DNA of 50,406 nucleotides from JAHWKS01 sp964458385 (GTDB lineage Bacteria > Planctomycetota > Planctomycetia > Pirellulales > Pirellulaceae), in assembly GCA_964458385.1 (NCBI GenBank), contig CAYWIS010000016.1, positions 1 to 50,406 of the forward strand. Direction: 5' to 3'. This document shows positions 22,215 through 31,558 of the stretch, in pieces (position 1 is the stretch's first letter; each line of letters starts with the position of its first letter). Both the position numbers and the translations under genes were made by a program. The notes beneath the pieces were generated by a model, which was not told the origin of the DNA, did no database searches, and saw only the letters and a program-made list of their open reading frames with translations.

Positions 22215-24932
22215 CTACTTGGCGCCGTAGACCGAACGGAAGAGATCGCGCTGGGCGGCGGCTTCCTGAGCGGCGGTCTGGGCTTCTTCCAAGGCTTGCT
22301 GCGCGGCTTGCATCGCTTCGGCCTTGGCGGCGAGAGCGTTATCAGCTTCGGCCTTGGCGGCGAGCATCTTTTCGTACTCCGCCTTGATCGCCGCAAGTTG
22401 GGCCTCGAGCGCCTTGGCGGCGGCGGCCTTCTCGGCGGCCGCTTTCTCGGCCGCTTGTTGGGCGGCGATGGCCGCCTCGGCGGCGGCTTGAGCCTGCGCG
22501 GCGGCTTGCGCGGCGGCGTCAGCCGCTTGGGCAAGCTGAGTTTCCGCTTGTTGGAACGCCGCTAACTCTGCAGCCGCCTTGTCGGCAGCCGCTTTGGCGG
22601 CCTCGGCCGTGGCCCGTGCGGCGTCGGCAGCCGCTTTAACTTCGGCCAACTTCTTCTCGGCTTCACCCTTGGCGGCGGCAAGCTTTTCGGCCTCCGCCTT
22701 GGCGGCGGCCGCGGCTTGCGTCGCGTTGGCGAGTGCGGTTGCGGCAGCCTGTGCGGCTTTCTCGGCTTCCGCTACTTGAGCTTTGCTCTGCTCGTGCGCC
22801 TTTTGGGCGGCAGTGAGCGCTTCGCCGGTCGCCTTAACCGCCGACGCCTTTTCTTCGACGGTCTTCTGAGCGGTCGCCCGGGCGGTTTCGACGGTGGCGG
22901 CGGCCGTCTGGGATGCTTGTGCCTTTTCCGTCAGCGCTTGCAGTTCCGCCGTCTTCTCGGTGAAGGCTTTTTCGGCTGCGGCGCGATCGGCATTGGCTTT
23001 TTCGGCGGCGGCCTGGGCTGCGTCCACCTTCGGCTGCACCGCGGCTTTATCTTCGGCCCCGTTCAGTTCAGCTTCGGCGGCTGCTAGAGCTTCTTGCGCG
23101 GTTTTGGCGGCCTCATTCGCCTGGGCGAGGGTCTGCTCTAACGCGGCCTTCTCCTCGGTCGCCTTCTTGACGGCCGCGGCGGCAGCTTCTGCGGCTTGCT
23201 TCGCCTCGGCGGCGGCTTTCTCGGCTGCGGCGTAGGCCTGGTCGGCGGCAGCCTTGTCTTTTGCCGCTTGCTGCGCGGCCGATTGGGCGTTTGCCAATGC
23301 GGTGGCGGCTTGTTGTTCAGCCGCCTTCATCGCCGCAACTTGCTGATCAGCGGCGGCCTTGGCTTCGGTCATCTTCTTGGCGGCGTCTTCCGCAGCCGCA
23401 AGAGCAGCGACGGCGTTCTGGTGAGCCGTGACGGCAGCGGCCGTTTGCTTTTCGACCTCGGCCAGTGCGGCGAGCTTCGGCTCGAGTTCGGCCTGCGCCG
23501 CAGCGGCTTTTTCAGCCGTCGACTTGGCCACCATTTCCAAGGTGGGCGGATTGGCGGCCAGCGTTCCGACTTGCTGAGCGCTCTCGGCGTCCCAGACGCG
23601 AATCTCGCCGGTCCAGTCGCCGCCCACAACGCGCTTGCCGTCGTGGGTATAGGTGACTTCTAGCGCCATCTCGGCAAAGGCCGGGAAGGTCTTGATGGCG
23701 CCACCTTCGGCATTCCAGGTTTTGACGGTTTTGTCGCGACCACCGGTGACCAGGCGGCCATCGTGGGTGAAGGCGACCGACAGCACACCGCCGCCGTGGG
23801 CGTTCCAGCTCTTGATGGCCTTGCCGTCGAACATTTCCCACAACTTGACGGAGCCGTCTTGGCTGGCGCTGGCCAGCACGTTCGAGTCGCCGCGCCAGCT
23901 TACATCCCAGATGCCGGCCGTATGGCCGGTCAGGTTGAGGTACTCGCGGGCGGTGTCGGCTTCCCAAACAAGCAAGCCACCCGCGCGGTCGCCGGTGGCC
24001 AGGAGCACACCGTCGGGGCTGAACTCAATCGCTTGGACCCAGTCGGTGTGTTTCTTGATAGAGTGGAGCAACTCGCCGGTTTCGGTGGAGAAGATTCGCA
24101 CCATGCGAGCAGGCCCACCGAGCGCAATCAGCGTGTGGCTTGGGTTAATATCGGCAGCCAGGACGGCGTCGACTTCTTCGCCCACCTTGATAACGCGCTG
24201 GCCGGTTTTCACGTCGAACAGCACGGCGCAACCCGAATGGCCGCCGCGACCGCCGCCCGCCAGCAACAAGGCGCCATTGCGGCTGAATCGTAACGAGTGA
24301 ACTTCACCTTCGGGGAAGGGAAGGACGCCCAAGAGCTCAAAAGTATCGGAGTGATACAACAACACCTGGCGCTGGCCAGCCACGGCCAACAGCGGCGCCC
24401 AGGGGCTAGTGGCAATCGCCGTTGTCGCCGCCGCACGGGCGGTGTACACCACCGGTTGCCGCCACAAACCTTCGGGCATAGCCACAGGGCCTTCCGGCTT
24501 GCCGGTTGAGGCGCTGGGAGCCAAGGCCAGGTTGCTGGTCTTTTTCTTTTGCACCATTGAGCCGGAGTTTTCCAAAGCACCGCCTTCGATCCAGCGTTTG
24601 ATCAGGGCGAGCTTGGCCTCGGGCAGTTTGTCCTGCATCGGAGGCATCTTCGGCTCTTCGTCGTGGTTCACCAACGCCCACAAACGTGAACTGTCGAGCT
24701 CTTCGGCGATTACGACCTCGCCGCTGGAGCCGCCTTCCATGGTGGCGGCGTAGGTGTCGAGCGCGAGACCGCCCTTCTTGCCGTCGGTGTTGTGGCAGCT
24801 AAAGCAGTGCTCGCGGAAAATCGGTCGGACGTGCTCGTCGTAGGTAATCTTGTCTTGGGCGGGCGCCGCCAATGCGAATGCCGCCACGGCGAGGCCCGTA
24901 TTCAGCACGAGGAAAAGCGTTCGGTTCGGCAT
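22215..24932 (-). CDS. Cytochrome c (PSCyt1-type), WD40 and alanine-rich coiled-coil fusion
   Basis: A 905-residue exported protein from ATG 24932, with signal peptide to about residue 25. A planctomycetal cytochrome C domain follows, with one heme motif C43-F-S-C46-H47 and a distal MPPM Met-containing segment (KMPPMQDKLPEA). WD40 repeats span about 145-460 (ending in units such as SVKLWEMFDG, TVKTWNAEGG, EIRVWDAESA) and would form a beta-propeller. From about 465 to 900 the chain is Ala/Lys/Glu-rich heptad coiled coil with almost no other residues, reminiscent of TolA. It is the last gene of the cytochrome cluster. The heme domain suggests surface electron transfer or oxidative chemistry; the coiled coil would reach across the periplasm or bridge partners. 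Confidence 0.9.
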   Translation of the reverse strand: MPNRTLFLVLNTGLAVAAFALAAPAQDKITYDEHVRPIFREHCFSCHNTDGKKGGLALDTYAATMEGGSSGEVVIAEELDSSRLWALVNHDEEPKMPPMQDKLPEAKLALIKRWIEGGALENSGSMVQKKKTSNLALAPSASTGKPEGPVAMPEGLWRQPVVYTARAAATTAIATSPWAPLLAVAGQRQVLLYHSDTFELLGVLPFPEGEVHSLRFSRNGALLLAGGGRGGHSGCAVLFDVKTGQRVIKVGEEVDAVLAADINPSHTLIALGGPARMVRIFSTETGELLHSIKKHTDWVQAIEFSPDGVLLATGDRAGGLLVWEADTAREYLNLTGHTAGIWDVSWRGDSNVLASASQDGSVKLWEMFDGKAIKSWNAHGGGVLSVAFTHDGRLVTGGRDKTVKTWNAEGGAIKTFPAFAEMALEVTYTHDGKRVVGGDWTGEIRVWDAESAQQVGTLAANPPTLEMVAKSTAEKAAAAQAELEPKLAALAEVEKQTAAAVTAHQNAVAALAAAEDAAKKMTEAKAAADQQVAAMKAAEQQAATALANAQSAAQQAAKDKAAADQAYAAAEKAAAEAKQAAEAAAAAVKKATEEKAALEQTLAQANEAAKTAQEALAAAEAELNGAEDKAAVQPKVDAAQAAAEKANADRAAAEKAFTEKTAELQALTEKAQASQTAAATVETARATAQKTVEEKASAVKATGEALTAAQKAHEQSKAQVAEAEKAAQAAATALANATQAAAAAKAEAEKLAAAKGEAEKKLAEVKAAADAARATAEAAKAAADKAAAELAAFQQAETQLAQAADAAAQAAAQAQAAAEAAIAAQQAAEKAAAEKAAAAKALEAQLAAIKAEYEKMLAAKAEADNALAAKAEAMQAAQQALEEAQTAAQEAAAQRDLFRSVYGAK

Positions 24933-25030
24933 GGGTGGGTCGAACGGTGGGCGGTTGCGTAAGGTTGGGGGGGCCGGCGGGGCAAGCAAAGGAATTTTGC
25001 TCGCCGCGGCGCCGGCAATACGTGGGCGGA

Positions 25031-27457
25031 TTAGTGGTTGAAGATGAACTCGCGCGAGTTGATCACGGCCCAGAAGACGTCTTCCAGGCCCTGTTGCGGA
25101 GTGGCCGACTGCTGGACCACCTCCAACAGCTTGGCGGTCTCTTCGGCGGTCGGCTTGCGCGTCAGACAGCGAATGTAGATCGCGTCGATCACTTCCTCGG
25201 GCGTCTTGCCTTCGTCCAAGAGCCGCTTGACCAAGCCGCCTTGCGAGATCTTGTTCTGCGCCGTGTCGCCGTTGAGCAAGTGGAGCGCTTGCGACAGGTT
25301 CGGGTCGGTGTTGACTTCGCAAGCACACACCGTTTGCCGGGTAGCACGGCCGAAGGTGGTGAGGAAGTAGGTGGAAGTTTGACCGTCGGCAATTTGCACC
25401 GCACGGGCGCCCAGCGGCAAGCCGCGGAACTTGTCTTTGGTTTCCGTCACTTGGCTGATGCAGTCGAGCAGCATTTCGGCCTGGATGCGGCGCACCGCGC
25501 CGTGGGCGAAGTTCAACTCATCCTGGGCGTTCGACTCGTTGCGGACCGTGCTGCGCTGATACGCGTGCGAGTTGCAAATGTCGCGCACCAGGGCTTTGAA
25601 GTCGTAGTTGTACTCGATCAGCTTCTGGGCGAGGGTGTCCAGCAGTTCCGGATTGCTCGGCGGGTTGCTCACACGCACGTCGTCCACCGGCTCAACAATG
25701 CCCTTGCCAAAGAAGTGGGCCCAGATGCGGTTGCTTACGTTACGAGCGAAGAACGGGTTTTCGGGCGAGGTAAGCCACTCGGCCAGCACAGCGCGGCGGT
25801 CCTTGCCGGCGGTGTCGGGTTCTTCGCCGCCGAGGAACTTGGGCTTCATCACGCGGTTACCCACCAAGTGCCGCACTTCGCCGCCGCCACGGTCAAAGAC
25901 AATGGTTTCCCGGTAGTCTTCACCGCGCTTGCGGCCAATCTGTGAGAAGAACGCCGCAAAGCTGTAGTAGTCATCCATCGTCCAACGGTCGAACGGATGG
26001 TTGTGACACTGAGCGCACTGCGTGCGAATACCCATGAAGATCTGCGCCACGTTTTCGGCGGTCTTCAGCGTATCGGTTTCGATCTGGTAGAAGTTCGTGG
26101 CTGGTTCGGTAAAGGTGCCGCCGGTGGCCGAGAGCAGTTCTCGCACCATTTCGTTGAGCGGCACGTTGTTGGCGATCTTGTCGGTGAGCCAGGCGTTATA
26201 CAAGTAGGCCGCTTTATAGCTGACCTGGTTGCTCGATTTGATCATGAGCAACTCGGCCCACTTCATGGCCCAGATTTCCGAGAACTCCTTTCGCTGAAGC
26301 AGGCGATCGATCAACTTGGCTCGCTTATCGGGCGAGGGATCGCCCATGAATTCGTCGTACTCTTGCACCGTGGGAAGCGTGCCGGTGATGTCGAGCGTCA
26401 CGCGGCGGAGGAACTCCTCGTCGGTGCACAATTCGCTGGGCAGGATGCGCAGCTTGTGAAGCTTGTCGCCGACCAGCTCGTCGATGTAGTTGCCGGTCAC
26501 CGGCGGACGTTCGTATTGCAGATCGGCCGGCAGCACAATCACCTGGCTGACCACGGTGTGAGTGTCAAAGCGAGCCATGATGAACGCTTCGCCGCGGCTG
26601 GCGGCGGTTACCAGGCCCGACTCGTTCACCGGCGCCGAGTTATCGTTGTTCGACATGAACACGGTCAGACTGGTGATGTCGCGATCCGTGCCATCGGCGT
26701 AGATGCCGCGAACGATGAATTGCTGGGTGGCGTCGGCGCCTTCCAGCACGGCCTTGGGCGGGAAGATTTCGACCTTAACGCACGCCGGAGGCTCTTGGGG
26801 ATCCGCTGGGGCGCCTTCTTCCAACCACTTCAAAAGCGTGGCGTAATACTCCGAGTTCTTGTCAAACCGCTTACCGCCGGTGTGTGGAACGTCGCCGCAG
26901 CCCTTCTCCATGAGCAAGCTCGAAGCAGGCAGCGCCAAATTGATGCGGCGAGCGCCTTGCTCACGAGTGATGCGGAAGTAATCGGCCTCGGGATCAAAGC
27001 CAAACAGCGAAAGGGCGAAGCCGTCCTTCCCGCGGGCCGCGCCGTGGCAACTGCCCGTGTTGCAGCCCGTTCGCATAAAGACCGGCATTACGTCGGTCTT
27101 GAAGCTAATGGGAAGCGTCTTGCCCGACTCGGTCACCTTGACCGGGATGGTCGCCTTGTGACCTTCATATTCAATGGTGAGGGTCGCCTCGCCATCGGTC
27201 ACCGGGTAGAGTGTGGCGTCGTCAATGCGAGCCACCGAAGGGTTGCTCAGGGCAATTTGGCACTTGCCCGTAACATCCAGCGTTACGCCGTCTTCCCGAG
27301 TCGCCACCACGACGAATTTTTGCCGATCCTGGGCGAACGACAGGTTGATGTCGGGCGGATACGCAGCAATCCCGGTAATGGGAGCCTTGGCGTGGGCAGA
27401 CGCGCCGCTGACGAGCGCAACGCCCATCGCGGCGAAAATCCAGAGGGAGCGGATCAC
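25031..27457 (-). CDS. BIG2, DUF1549 and DUF1553 protein with c-type heme motifs (PSCyt2/PSD1)
   Basis: About 808 residues, exported. GTG 27457 is preferred because AAGGAG lies six bases upstream; ATG 27472 would place those bases inside its own codons and lacks a ribosome site. Domains: BIG2-like (about 25-110); a heme-like motif C-N-T-G-S-C-H near 132-138 with four rather than two spacer residues; a second BIG2 (about 225-315); DUF1549 (about 340-540) holding a canonical CAQCH followed by NHPFD; and DUF1553 (about 560-800), ending VINSREFIFNH. This architecture is a hallmark of Planctomycetes. The function is not established; surface redox or polysaccharide-associated roles are proposed. 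The pre-peptidase-domain gene is 53 bp upstream and the cytochrome gene 98 bp downstream. Confidence 0.92.
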   Translation of the reverse strand: MIRSLWIFAAMGVALVSGASAHAKAPITGIAAYPPDINLSFAQDRQKFVVVATREDGVTLDVTGKCQIALSNPSVARIDDATLYPVTDGEATLTIEYEGHKATIPVKVTESGKTLPISFKTDVMPVFMRTGCNTGSCHGAARGKDGFALSLFGFDPEADYFRITREQGARRINLALPASSLLMEKGCGDVPHTGGKRFDKNSEYYATLLKWLEEGAPADPQEPPACVKVEIFPPKAVLEGADATQQFIVRGIYADGTDRDITSLTVFMSNNDNSAPVNESGLVTAASRGEAFIMARFDTHTVVSQVIVLPADLQYERPPVTGNYIDELVGDKLHKLRILPSELCTDEEFLRRVTLDITGTLPTVQEYDEFMGDPSPDKRAKLIDRLLQRKEFSEIWAMKWAELLMIKSSNQVSYKAAYLYNAWLTDKIANNVPLNEMVRELLSATGGTFTEPATNFYQIETDTLKTAENVAQIFMGIRTQCAQCHNHPFDRWTMDDYYSFAAFFSQIGRKRGEDYRETIVFDRGGGEVRHLVGNRVMKPKFLGGEEPDTAGKDRRAVLAEWLTSPENPFFARNVSNRIWAHFFGKGIVEPVDDVRVSNPPSNPELLDTLAQKLIEYNYDFKALVRDICNSHAYQRSTVRNESNAQDELNFAHGAVRRIQAEMLLDCISQVTETKDKFRGLPLGARAVQIADGQTSTYFLTTFGRATRQTVCACEVNTDPNLSQALHLLNGDTAQNKISQGGLVKRLLDEGKTPEEVIDAIYIRCLTRKPTAEETAKLLEVVQQSATPQQGLEDVFWAVINSREFIFNH

Positions 27458-27510
27458 GGCGTTCTCCTTCATCGCAGTATTGGACGGGTACGCTAACTTT
27501 GCGGCAGGGG

Positions 27511-29946
27511 TTATTGGTTCTCTTGGGCTTTTTGCAAACGCAACTGTTCCAGGCGGCTGAGCACCTTCTTAGGCGGTTCAGCAGCCGGCTTCGGCTCGGG
27601 CTTGTTTTCTTTGGGGGCGGGCGCCGCGGCCACCTTAGGTGGCAACGGCTTGTCGATGCGCAACTCACCGCCGCCGAGGGTGTGCGTAATCGGTTCGTTG
27701 TTCTGCATTACGACCGCTTTGCACACCAGCGTTTGATGGCGACCTTCGCGAGCGTCGGGCGCCAGCTTCACGTTGAAGGTCAGACTGGTGGCGTCCTTGG
27801 TGATTTCTACAGGCTCCGTGGTGGCGCCGGCCGGAAGGCCAAGCAGCTCCACTTTGCACGGGCCTTCCCAGTCTTGCTTCTTGGTGATATTCACGACAAC
27901 TTGCGTTTCCTGGCCTTGCTCGCCCGCAGCCTTCACAAAGGCAAAGTCAAAGAAGCGGTCGGTCACCTTGAGGTCTGCTAATTGCGATGCGACCTCGACC
28001 GAGCCGTTCCCAATATTGGCCGTACCAAGGACCACGATCTTCCAATCGCGCATTTCGGCGTTGGCATTCGCCGTCAGAGGGATGGTGGCCTCGGTTTTGC
28101 CTTCGGGAATTTGCACAGAACCCGAGGATGCCACGCCCGGCGGGTTGTAGAGCATTCGCAGAGCGATCGGGGCGTTGAAGCCTTCTTTCCGCGTCGCGAC
28201 AACCTTCAAGTCCATCGAACCATTACGCACCAGCGGCACCTGGGGCTGAACAATGTCGATCTTGAAGGGAACTTCGTCGATTACCACTGCGGCCATGCGA
28301 TCGGCGTCGTGACCCCACACGTCGATATTGTTCTGGCCGCGAACAAGCATGGTGCGCTGTTTCAGATGGCCTTCGACCTTGAGGTTCGCGTCGGTGGGAC
28401 GGCCAATCACATCGGCCAGGGCGCTCGCGAGCGGCGCATCCTCGGTAGCGGTGAACAACACCGGCACGTCGCTGCGGTTGCCGGCCATGGGCATGGTTTC
28501 AAAGGCGACGCCTTGGGGCAGGCCTTCCACCGTGACGTTTAACTCGCCGCCGAAGTCGGCGCGCTGGGCGCCAACCAACAGAGCAGCCCGGTTGCCACGG
28601 GGCACGGCCAAGGTGGTCGCCACGTATTGCTGCTTCTCGGGAAGCGTCATCGTTAGGCGAGGAGTGACCGGCGTCACTTCAATCCGATAGACGTAGTTGT
28701 CTCCGCCTTTCTTCAGGTGGTCGGTCACTTCGATCAGCACGTCTTCGTCTTCCGGCGCGGTGAAGCGAAGATAGCTGTCGGGGCCGCCGCTGTCGTCATT
28801 GTTGCCAATGCCGCGACCGTTAGCCCGGCGCACCACAAGCACGGAATCGAGGGGCGAACGCAGCGGGTTGCGGGCGTAGACCCGCACATCAAACACTTGG
28901 CCCTTCTTGGCGGGGAACTTGAAGAAGTCCACATCGCCCGCCTCTTGGATGACGCCATTGGCGGCGCCGGGAACAGTCATGGGCGTGGCGTGGGCGGCGT
29001 CGTTATTGGGTTCTGCCTCGAGGGTGTTCTCCAAGTCCACCACGCGGATCACATTAGGCGAGGGCGCAATGCCGTGCTCATCTTCGGCAAACAGGTCGTA
29101 ATTGCCGTTGACGTCGCTTGGCAGGGTAATCGTTTGCTTGCGAGGACCGGCGGGATCGCCCAGCCAGGTTACTTCCAACGTTTCACCCGGCTTGCCGCCG
29201 GCAGGATAGACAGCGCGGGGGCGGGGGAAGTCGCCCACGTGCAGGCGATAGGTGCAGGCGCCGCTGCCGCCGAAGGCGCTTTCTCGAACTTCAATGATGT
29301 AATTGCCGTCTTCGGGAGCGATGATCGAACAGACGGGATCCTGCAGCAGGAGGGCGCTGTCGTCGCTGCGGGCCAGCTCAAAGCGTTCGCTGTTGAGGAT
29401 CGCCAAGTAGGGATCAAAGAAGGTGCGGCCTTGGCGAAGCCCTTCCAACTCGGCGACAATCCGCTGGCCCTTCTTGGCGGAGATCACAAAGAAGTCCTGA
29501 TCTTCGTTTTGGACGACGCCGCTGACTGTCACGCCCAGGTCAATGGGCTGAGGGGCGGCAAAGTCATTATTGGGCTCGGTTTCCGCCACTTCGGGAAGGG
29601 CGCCCACCGTAAAGGTCATCAAGTTGCTAACTCCCGAGGCCGTGCGCACCCGGGCGGCGTGGATTCCCAAGCGGCAATCCGGCGCAATCCGCAATTTTGC
29701 TTTGAATTGATTATCCTTGACCTCTTCGACCGATAGCACTTCTACGCCTGGCGAGTACAGCATCACTTCCTGGGCGTCGCCAAGGCGTTGGCCCGAGAAG
29801 GTAGCCACGGCCTCCGTTCCCCGTTGAAAGCCCTGCGGCGAAATGACGCTAAGCGCCGGTTGAGCCGCGTGAGCAGCCGAAAGGAGCACCAAGACGCCAG
29901 ACAAGCCGGCGAACAGGCAAAGCGAAGCGCGTGAGATCAATCGCAT
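27511..29946 (-). CDS. Secreted protein with bacterial pre-peptidase C-terminal domains
   Basis: An 811-residue exported protein; signal peptide to about 28 (AHAA). Two pre-peptidase C-terminal (PPC) domains are visible, each opened by EPNND (about 123 and 315) and containing DQDFFVISAKKGQRI or DVDFFKFPAKKGQVF. PPC domains are beta-sandwiches that aid secretion or bind sugars. The rest is built of immunoglobulin-like beta repeats. The C-terminus has a Pro/Lys-rich linker (PKENKPEPKPAAEPPKK) and ends in a short helix. There is no peptidase domain. It is co-transcribed with the DUF1549/DUF1553 gene and probably part of the same surface complex. Confidence 0.9.
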   Translation of the reverse strand: MRLISRASLCLFAGLSGVLVLLSAAHAAQPALSVISPQGFQRGTEAVATFSGQRLGDAQEVMLYSPGVEVLSVEEVKDNQFKAKLRIAPDCRLGIHAARVRTASGVSNLMTFTVGALPEVAETEPNNDFAAPQPIDLGVTVSGVVQNEDQDFFVISAKKGQRIVAELEGLRQGRTFFDPYLAILNSERFELARSDDSALLLQDPVCSIIAPEDGNYIIEVRESAFGGSGACTYRLHVGDFPRPRAVYPAGGKPGETLEVTWLGDPAGPRKQTITLPSDVNGNYDLFAEDEHGIAPSPNVIRVVDLENTLEAEPNNDAAHATPMTVPGAANGVIQEAGDVDFFKFPAKKGQVFDVRVYARNPLRSPLDSVLVVRRANGRGIGNNDDSGGPDSYLRFTAPEDEDVLIEVTDHLKKGGDNYVYRIEVTPVTPRLTMTLPEKQQYVATTLAVPRGNRAALLVGAQRADFGGELNVTVEGLPQGVAFETMPMAGNRSDVPVLFTATEDAPLASALADVIGRPTDANLKVEGHLKQRTMLVRGQNNIDVWGHDADRMAAVVIDEVPFKIDIVQPQVPLVRNGSMDLKVVATRKEGFNAPIALRMLYNPPGVASSGSVQIPEGKTEATIPLTANANAEMRDWKIVVLGTANIGNGSVEVASQLADLKVTDRFFDFAFVKAAGEQGQETQVVVNITKKQDWEGPCKVELLGLPAGATTEPVEITKDATSLTFNVKLAPDAREGRHQTLVCKAVVMQNNEPITHTLGGGELRIDKPLPPKVAAAPAPKENKPEPKPAAEPPKKVLSRLEQLRLQKAQENQ

Positions 29947-30124
29947 GGCTTACGTGGAGGTGAGATGCGGCGTCGCGACGGACGTGCAGACCAGGCGGGA
30001 CAACGCGGAGGTTGGTGTTTGATGGTAGTCGAAATCGGAGTGAGAGCAAGCTGCGCTCACGCCGATTGGCGGTACGGTAGCCGCATGCGCGGAGGACGCG
30101 CAAAGCGGCCCTCTTGCGCAGAGC

Positions 30125-30174
30125 GCGGTTTGAAAAACCGCACACAGGCCTGGGCGGGCTCTATGCCGCCCAGG
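30125..30174 (-). terminator. Tandem hairpins between DUF1501 and pre-peptidase-domain genes
   Basis: CCTGGGCGG (30149-30157) pairs with CCGCCCAGG (30166-30174), and GCGGTT (30125-30130) with AACCGC (30136-30141). On the minus strand these follow the DUF1501 stop by 22 bp. They occur inside a 250-bp gap in an otherwise tight cluster, so they may end or attenuate the DUF1501 transcript. Confidence 0.45.
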
Positions 30175-30196
30175 AGGCGCCTTTCTCGAGTTTCTT

Positions 30197-31558
30197 CTAG
30201 GAGATCAGCGGCGTCAACAGTTTGCCGCCATCGATGATCTCAATGGGACGATCGCCCGGAGCCATCAACTCCTTGTCGGCGATGATGCCCATCTGGTGAT
30301 AGACGGTCGTCATCAGGTCTTGCGGATACACCGGATCGCTTTCCGGCTCCGAAGCGGTGGAGTCCGAAGCGCCGTAGATCACTCCGCCCTTAATGCCGCC
30401 GCCGGCCAGCATCACGCTAAAGACCTTCGGCCAGTGGTCGCGGCCCGCGGTGTTGTTGATCTTGGGCGTACGGCCGAACTCGCTGGACACCATCACCAGC
30501 GTTTCGCTCAACAGACCGGTGCGGTCAAGGTCGCGAATCAGGGCCGCCAGCGCTTGATCCAACGCCGGCATCAAGTTGCGCATACCCGGCGTGATGTTCG
30601 TGTGGTGGTCCCAACCGCCATAGGTGAGCGTAACCAGACGCACGCCGGCCGCCGCCAAACGACGGGCCATGAGCATACGCTGACCGGCCTGATTGCGGCC
30701 GTACTCGTCGCGAAGGGCGGCGGGTGCCGCGTCGATGTTGAACGCTTCGCGGGCCTCTTTGGCGCTAATCAGGCTGTAGGCTCGCTCGTAGAAGGTGTTC
30801 ATCGCGGCGACCGCGTCGGACTTGTCCTTCTTGGCGAAGTACTCGTTCACCGCTTCCAGCGCGGTGCGGCGGCGAGCAAAGCGAGATTCGTCTACACCGC
30901 TGGGTAAGGCCAGGTCGCGCACCCGGAAATTGCGCGAGGCCGGGTCCGAACCGAGGCTAAACGGCGCAAACGAGGAGCTGAGGTAACCGGGACCAGCGTA
31001 CTCGTTGGGCACGTTGGGAATGCACACGTACGGCGGCAGGTTGTTGCGCGGGCCGTACTCATGACTAATGACGCTGCCAATGCTGGGATATTGAATCGCC
31101 GGGCTGGGACGATAGCCCGTGAACATGTTGTGGGTGCCGCGCTCGTGAGCCGCTTCGCTGTGCGTCATCGAGCGGATGATGGCCACCTTGTCCATCAACT
31201 TGGACATTTGGGGGAGCGTCTCGCTGATCCACTCGCCCGTGTTGGTTTGGATGGCCTTCATTTCGCCCCGATATTCAATGGGGGCGTACGGTTTGGGATC
31301 CCAAGTTTCCTGGTGGGCGATGCCGCCCACATCGTGCCGCCTACCGGCGCCAAAGGCTTGNNNNNNNNNNTGGGCGATGCCGCCGGGCAGGAAGATGTGA
31401 ATGATGCTCTTGGCCTTCGCTTCGATGAAGTCGTAATGCTTGAGGTCGGCGCGCGCCTGCTCGTATTGGAGCAATTGAGCAAGGTTCAATCCGAGACCGC
31501 CGGCAGCGCCTACTGTGAGGAAGCCGCGCCGACTCAGCCGGTTACCCTTACATCTCAT
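30197..31558 (-). CDS. DUF1501 protein, Tat-exported, interrupted by an assembly gap
   Basis: About 450 residues from ATG 31558, with GGAG eight bases upstream. The N-terminus carries a twin-arginine signal (RLSRRGFLTVGAAGG). The body matches DUF1501: IFLPGGIA, HQETWDPKPYAPIEYRG, a THSEAAHERGTHNMFTGYRPSPA segment, LTYGGWDHHTN and SSEFGRTPK. The His/Asp pattern recalls the alkaline-phosphatase/sulfatase superfamily, to which DUF1501 is distantly related. Ten Ns (31361-31370) interrupt the gene; deleting a 57-bp in-frame segment there restores the family consensus. It is the first gene of the cytochrome cluster and has its own predicted promoter. Its partners in Planctomycetes are usually the DUF1549/DUF1553 proteins. 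Confidence 0.9.
   Translation of the reverse strand: MRCKGNRLSRRGFLTVGAAGGLGLNLAQLLQYEQARADLKHYDFIEAKAKSIIHIFLPGGIAXXXXQAFGAGRRHDVGGIAHQETWDPKPYAPIEYRGEMKAIQTNTGEWISETLPQMSKLMDKVAIIRSMTHSEAAHERGTHNMFTGYRPSPAIQYPSIGSVISHEYGPRNNLPPYVCIPNVPNEYAGPGYLSSSFAPFSLGSDPASRNFRVRDLALPSGVDESRFARRRTALEAVNEYFAKKDKSDAVAAMNTFYERAYSLISAKEAREAFNIDAAPAALRDEYGRNQAGQRMLMARRLAAAGVRLVTLTYGGWDHHTNITPGMRNLMPALDQALAALIRDLDRTGLLSETLVMVSSEFGRTPKINNTAGRDHWPKVFSVMLAGGGIKGGVIYGASDSTASEPESDPVYPQDLMTTVYHQMGIIADKELMAPGDRPIEIIDGGKLLTPLIS
31314..31384. other. Scaffold gap (10 N) flanked by a 14-bp direct repeat
   Basis: Ns occupy 31361-31370. The 14-mer TGGGCGATGCCGCC occurs on both sides, at 31314-31327 and 31371-31384, exactly 57 bp apart. 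Removing one copy plus the sequence between them joins GGIA to HQETWDPK as expected for DUF1501. The 33 bases at 31328-31360 before the Ns therefore look like a contig end extended wrongly from another locus. Confidence 0.85.

Noticed and set aside
25997..27496. Plus-strand frame of 499 residues opposite the DUF1549/DUF1553 gene
   Set aside because: It mirrors a well-supported gene in a GC-rich genome, where long antisense frames are common. No family match is seen.
31328..31370. In-frame insertion in DUF1501 as a real extra segment
   Set aside because: The flanking 14-bp direct repeat, the Ns and the restored consensus on removal point to an assembly artefact.
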